Assembly (NCBI GenBank): GCA_900552185.1 | Contig: URYT01000088.1 | Coordinates: 1 to 7,654, forward strand | Source of the DNA: an uncultured Collinsella sp. | Lineage (GTDB): Bacteria; Actinomycetota; Coriobacteriia; Coriobacteriales; Coriobacteriaceae | Direction: 5' to 3' | Length of the DNA: 7,654 nucleotides | In this document: positions 5,670 to 7,654 of the stretch, one piece after another | Layout of the letters: each line of letters starts with the position of its first letter | How positions within the stretch are numbered: the first letter of the stretch is position 1 | Position numbers and translations under genes: made by a program | The notes under the pieces: model-generated | What the model was told of the DNA's origin: nothing | Databases searched by the model: none | Seen by the model: only the letters and a program-made list of their open reading frames with translations

Positions 5670-6374
5670 ATGGCAATCAAGGTGTTCGCTGACGGTGCAA
5701 ACCTCGAGGGCATGCTCGACATGTACGAGAACGGCAACGTTCAGGGTTTCACGACCAACCCGTCCCTTATGAAGAAGGGCGGCGTGACGGACTACCGCGC
5801 GTTTGCCAAGGGGGTTCTGGCCCGCATCACCGATGCGTCCGTCTCGTTTGAGGTTTTTGCCGACGACGTCGAGACCATGGAGGTCGAGGCCCGCGAGATC
5901 GCTACCTGGGCCGACAACGTCTACGTCAAGATTCCGTGCGTGACCACCAAGGGCGAGTCCACCGCCGAGCTGGTCCGCAAGCTTTCGGCCGACGGCATCA
6001 AGGTCAATGTCACTACCATCTTTACGCCTAAGCAGGTCGATGAGATGGTCGAGGCCGTTGACGCCGAGACGCCGTCCATCATCTCGCTCTTTGCCGGCCG
6101 CATCGCCGACACCGGCGTCGATCCCATTCCGTTTATGACGGAGTCGGTCAAGAAGGCCGCCGCCAAGCCCAACTGTGAGGTCCTGTGGGCGTCCACGCGC
6201 GAGCTCATCAACATTTACCAGGCCGAGGCCTGCGGCTGCCAGATCATCACGGTGCCCAACAGCATCCTGGCCAAGCGCAAGAACATCGGCCGCGACCCGT
6301 ACGAGGTCTCGCTCGATACCGTGCGCGGTTTCGCTAAGGACATCGCCGCTTTAGGCTTCCATATTCTGCCGTAA
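5670..6374 (+). CDS. Transaldolase (short TAL/FSA-type), second copy
   Basis: This 234-aa paralog of the transaldolase at 2365-3075 aligns without gaps; I counted about 45 differences over 234 positions (about 81% identity). It ends at GFHILP, while the first copy adds two Glu. The catalytic Asp8, Asn30, Glu61, Lys87 and Phe118 are all kept, so it should be active as a transaldolase in the non-oxidative pentose phosphate pathway. Differences cluster at residues 66-72, 90-92, 98-104 and the last 35, mostly surface-type changes. The start at 5670 (MAIKVFADG) is chosen to match the first copy, with AAAGGA nine bases upstream. An ATG at 5646 would add eight residues and precedes that site. The gene is separated from the PTS operon by a strong terminator, so it is probably transcribed alone. 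Its codons end in C or G more often than in the first copy. It may be the housekeeping enzyme, with the operon copy substrate-induced; this is inference. Confidence 0.9.
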   Translation: MAIKVFADGANLEGMLDMYENGNVQGFTTNPSLMKKGGVTDYRAFAKGVLARITDASVSFEVFADDVETMEVEAREIATWADNVYVKIPCVTTKGESTAELVRKLSADGIKVNVTTIFTPKQVDEMVEAVDAETPSIISLFAGRIADTGVDPIPFMTESVKKAAAKPNCEVLWASTRELINIYQAEACGCQIITVPNSILAKRKNIGRDPYEVSLDTVRGFAKDIAALGFHILP

Positions 6375-6404
6375 CGCGAACACTGGCTGCGCCGAGGGTT
6401 GTTC

Positions 6405-6476
6405 GCCCCGGCCTTTCCTTTCCCTATCGCTCACGCGCTTCGCGAGGCTCGCGCTAGGCAAAGGAAAGGCCGGGGC
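6405..6476. repeat. Large 72-base hairpin downstream of the second transaldolase
   Basis: GCCCCGGCCTTTCCTTT (6405-6421) and its exact reverse complement (6460-6476) form a 17-bp perfect stem. Inside it CCTA/TAGG (6423-6426 and 6455-6458), CGC/GCG (6428-6430 and 6451-6453) and a terminal CGCG-CTT-CGCG (6434-6444) extend the structure. No T run follows on either strand, so it is not a standard intrinsic terminator. It begins 31 bases after the transaldolase stop. It may be a REP-like element or a 3'-end protecting structure. Confidence 0.7.
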
Positions 6477-6509
6477 TGCCGACACGAACTTACCAGTAGG
6501 TTGGCAATC

Positions 6510-6528
6510 GGCTTCCATATCCTGCCGT
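6510..6528 (+). pseudogene. Duplicated fragment of a transaldolase 3' end
   Basis: GGCTTCCATATCCTGCCGT repeats the last six codons and the T of the stop codon of the second transaldolase (6354-6372), with one T-to-C difference in 19 bases. It still encodes GFHILP, but TGG follows where the stop codon would be. No further similarity is obvious upstream or downstream. It may be the tail of a deleted third copy or a small duplication. Confidence 0.5.
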
Positions 6529-6531
6529 GGA

Positions 6532-6745
6532 CAAAGGTACCCCCACCTGCGCCGTGCAAAATTGAGAGTATTCAGCAAGGTAAAGGTCTTTACCAGTTAA
6601 CTGAAGCACGGAACAGCCCCCGTTTTGGCTCTGACGACGCTAAAACGGGGGCTGTTCCGTGTTTTTTCGTCTCTGAGGGGCATCTGGAACGGCGGAATTT
6701 GCAGAATACTCGCGATTTTGCACGTCGCGAGAGGGGGTACCCTTG
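6532..6745. repeat. Imperfect 47-bp inverted repeat pair flanking a terminator
   Basis: The reverse complement of 6532-6578 matches 6699-6745 at 39 of 47 positions by hand alignment, without gaps. Shared blocks include GAATACTC, ATTTTGCACG and GGGGGTACC. The 120 bases between them hold a perfect palindrome GGTAAAG/CTTTACC (6579-6594), the 8-bp palindrome AGTTAACT (6595-6602) and the terminator at 6607-6667. No open reading frame with a convincing start lies inside and I see no obvious target-site duplication. It could be a MITE-like element or a pair of convergent copies of a dispersed repeat. Confidence 0.65.
6607..6667 (+). terminator. Strong intrinsic terminator inside the inverted-repeat pair
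   Basis: Perfect 20-base arms (6607-6626 and 6642-6661, containing ACAGCCCCCG and its complement) extend by three inner pairs to a 9-base loop and are followed by TTTTTT (6662-6667). The T run is on the plus strand only, so it stops rightward transcription, presumably from the second transaldolase 233 bases upstream or from an unseen transcript that starts between them. Confidence 0.92.
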
Positions 6746-6755
6746 CTTTGGCGGT

Positions 6756-7654
6756 TTACTTCCCCTGCACCATGGTGAGCGAGATCTTCTTGCGGTCGCG
6801 ATCGACCTTCTCGACCCACACCTTTACCGTGTCGCCGACGCGCACGACATCACTCGGGTGCTTGACGAAGCGGTTGGCCAGCTTGGAGATGTGCACGAGG
6901 CCGTCCTGGTGCACGCCCACGTCGACGAAGGCACCAAAGTCCACAACGTTGCGCACCGTGCCCTTGAGTTCCGTGCCGGGCTCCAGGTCGTCGATGGAAA
7001 GTGCCGAGCGGCTAAAGACCACCTCGGGCGCGTCGTCGCGCGGGTCGCGACCGGGCTTCTTGAGCTCGTTAACGATGTCGATGAGCGTCAGGGTGCCGCA
7101 GTCCAGGTCGCTTGCCAGCGTCGAGATGCTGCCCAGACGGCGCTCGATGTCGGGCACGCCGCCGCGGCTGAGCTCGCTTGCTTTAACGCCGGCGCGTTCC
7201 AAGACGGACGTGGCCACTTCGTAGCTCTCGGGGTGGACGCTTGTCGCGTCGAGCGGGTTCTTGCCACCGCTGATGCGCAGGAAGCCCGCGGCGTTGAGAT
7301 ATGCCTTGGGTCCCAGCTTAGGGACCTTCTTGAGTTGGCGGCGATCGGTAAAGGCTCCGTTTTCCTCGCGGTAGGCCACGATGTTCTTGGCCACGCTCGG
7401 CGTGATGCCCGATACGTATCCCAGCAGACTTGCGCTCGCGGTGTTTACGTCGACGCCCACGCGGTTGACGACGTCTTCCACCACGTGGCCCAGGGTGCGC
7501 GAAAGCTCGGCCTGGTCAAGGTCGTGCTGGTACTGGCCAACGCCGATGGACTGGGGCGGAATCTTGACGAGCTCTGCCAGCGGGTCTTGCAGACGGCGGC
7601 CCAAGCTCATGGCGCCACGCACGGTGACATCCAGGTCGGGATACTCCTGGCTGG
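6756..7654 (-). CDS. tex: Tex-family RNA-binding transcription accessory protein, C-terminal part
   Basis: The last 298 residues of the protein are visible; the gene continues past the right edge, so no start is given. Family marks run in order. The segment beginning EYPDLDVTVRGAMSLGRRLQDPLAELVKIPPQSIGVGQYQHDLDQ is the end of the YqgF/RNase H-like domain. A helix-hairpin-helix region contains VGVDVNTASASLLGYVSGI and AFTDRRQLKKVPKLGPKAYLNAAGF. A C-terminal S1 RNA-binding domain starts near LEPGTELKGTVRNVVDFGAFVDVGVHQDGLVHIS and ends with ISLTMVQGK. Tex is a widely conserved cytoplasmic nucleic-acid-binding protein tied to transcription. It is transcribed toward the second transaldolase, and its stop lies 11 bases from the right copy of the inverted repeat. 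No terminator with a minus-strand T run is visible beyond it in the 6375-6755 gap. Confidence 0.95.
   Translation of the reverse strand, partial: SQEYPDLDVTVRGAMSLGRRLQDPLAELVKIPPQSIGVGQYQHDLDQAELSRTLGHVVEDVVNRVGVDVNTASASLLGYVSGITPSVAKNIVAYREENGAFTDRRQLKKVPKLGPKAYLNAAGFLRISGGKNPLDATSVHPESYEVATSVLERAGVKASELSRGGVPDIERRLGSISTLASDLDCGTLTLIDIVNELKKPGRDPRDDAPEVVFSRSALSIDDLEPGTELKGTVRNVVDFGAFVDVGVHQDGLVHISKLANRFVKHPSDVVRVGDTVKVWVEKVDRDRKKISLTMVQGK

Noticed and set aside
6351..6578. 75-aa minus-strand frame in the structured gap
   Set aside because: It spans the large hairpin and the left inverted-repeat arm and has no credible ribosome binding site. The structures explain the sequence better.
6532..6745. 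Insertion sequence
   Set aside because: There is no transposase frame and no visible target-site duplication. The element is about 214 bases, so at most it would be a non-autonomous repeat.
6625..7224. 199-aa open frame on the plus strand, starting within the terminator
   Set aside because: It begins in the terminator hairpin and runs antisense through tex; the translation is Ser/Arg/Thr-rich with no family signal.

Overview
The window looks like chromosomal DNA from a moderately GC-rich actinobacterium. A Coriobacteriia member close to Collinsella is my best guess. This rests on overall recognition of the protein sequences, strong AAAGGA-type ribosome binding sites, and the neighbourhood of an RlmKL methyltransferase, a UlaA-type PTS and Tex. 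No search was run. I see no phage genes, transposase, CRISPR array, tRNA or rRNA.

Layout. (1) 1-273, minus strand: N-terminus of a 23S rRNA methyltransferase of the RlmK/RlmL type, cut by the left edge. (2) 349-1176, plus strand: a Cof-type HAD phosphatase, divergent from it. (3) 1178-1221: a 16-bp inverted repeat that probably ends transcription from both sides. (4) 1225-2016, minus strand: a DeoR-family sugar-phosphate-responsive repressor. (5) 2017-2364: a 348-base divergent control region with an operator-like palindrome over the deoR promoter and four phased CTTTYGAWA-type repeats in front of the next operon. (6) 2365-5345, plus strand: transaldolase, PTS EIIA, EIIB (ascorbate type) and EIIC (UlaA/SgaT type), with hairpins in the IIA-IIB and IIB-IIC gaps and a strong intrinsic terminator at 5403-5439. 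(7) 5670-6374, plus strand: a second transaldolase, about 81% identical to the first by my hand alignment, with its own 5' region. (8) 6375-6755: a gene-free stretch packed with structure. It holds a 72-nt hairpin, a short copy of the transaldolase 3' end, and a pair of imperfect 47-bp inverted repeats enclosing a 20-bp-stem terminator. (9) 6756-7654, minus strand: C-terminal part of Tex, cut by the right edge.

How the genes work together. The DeoR regulator and the tal-IIA-IIB-IIC operon form a self-contained sugar uptake unit. EIIC carries the substrate across the membrane, EIIA and EIIB pass the phosphate, and the imported sugar phosphate probably feeds the non-oxidative pentose phosphate pathway through transaldolase. 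DeoR probably senses a phosphorylated intermediate. The transporter is of the L-ascorbate family, but none of the ascorbate catabolic genes (ulaD, ulaE, ulaF, ulaG) lies in the window, so the true substrate is open. Both transaldolases carry the Glu and Phe active-site residues typical of true transaldolases rather than the Gln and Tyr of fructose-6-phosphate aldolases.

The window is mostly an ordinary metabolic region. The most unusual material is the structured intergenic DNA between the second transaldolase and tex.
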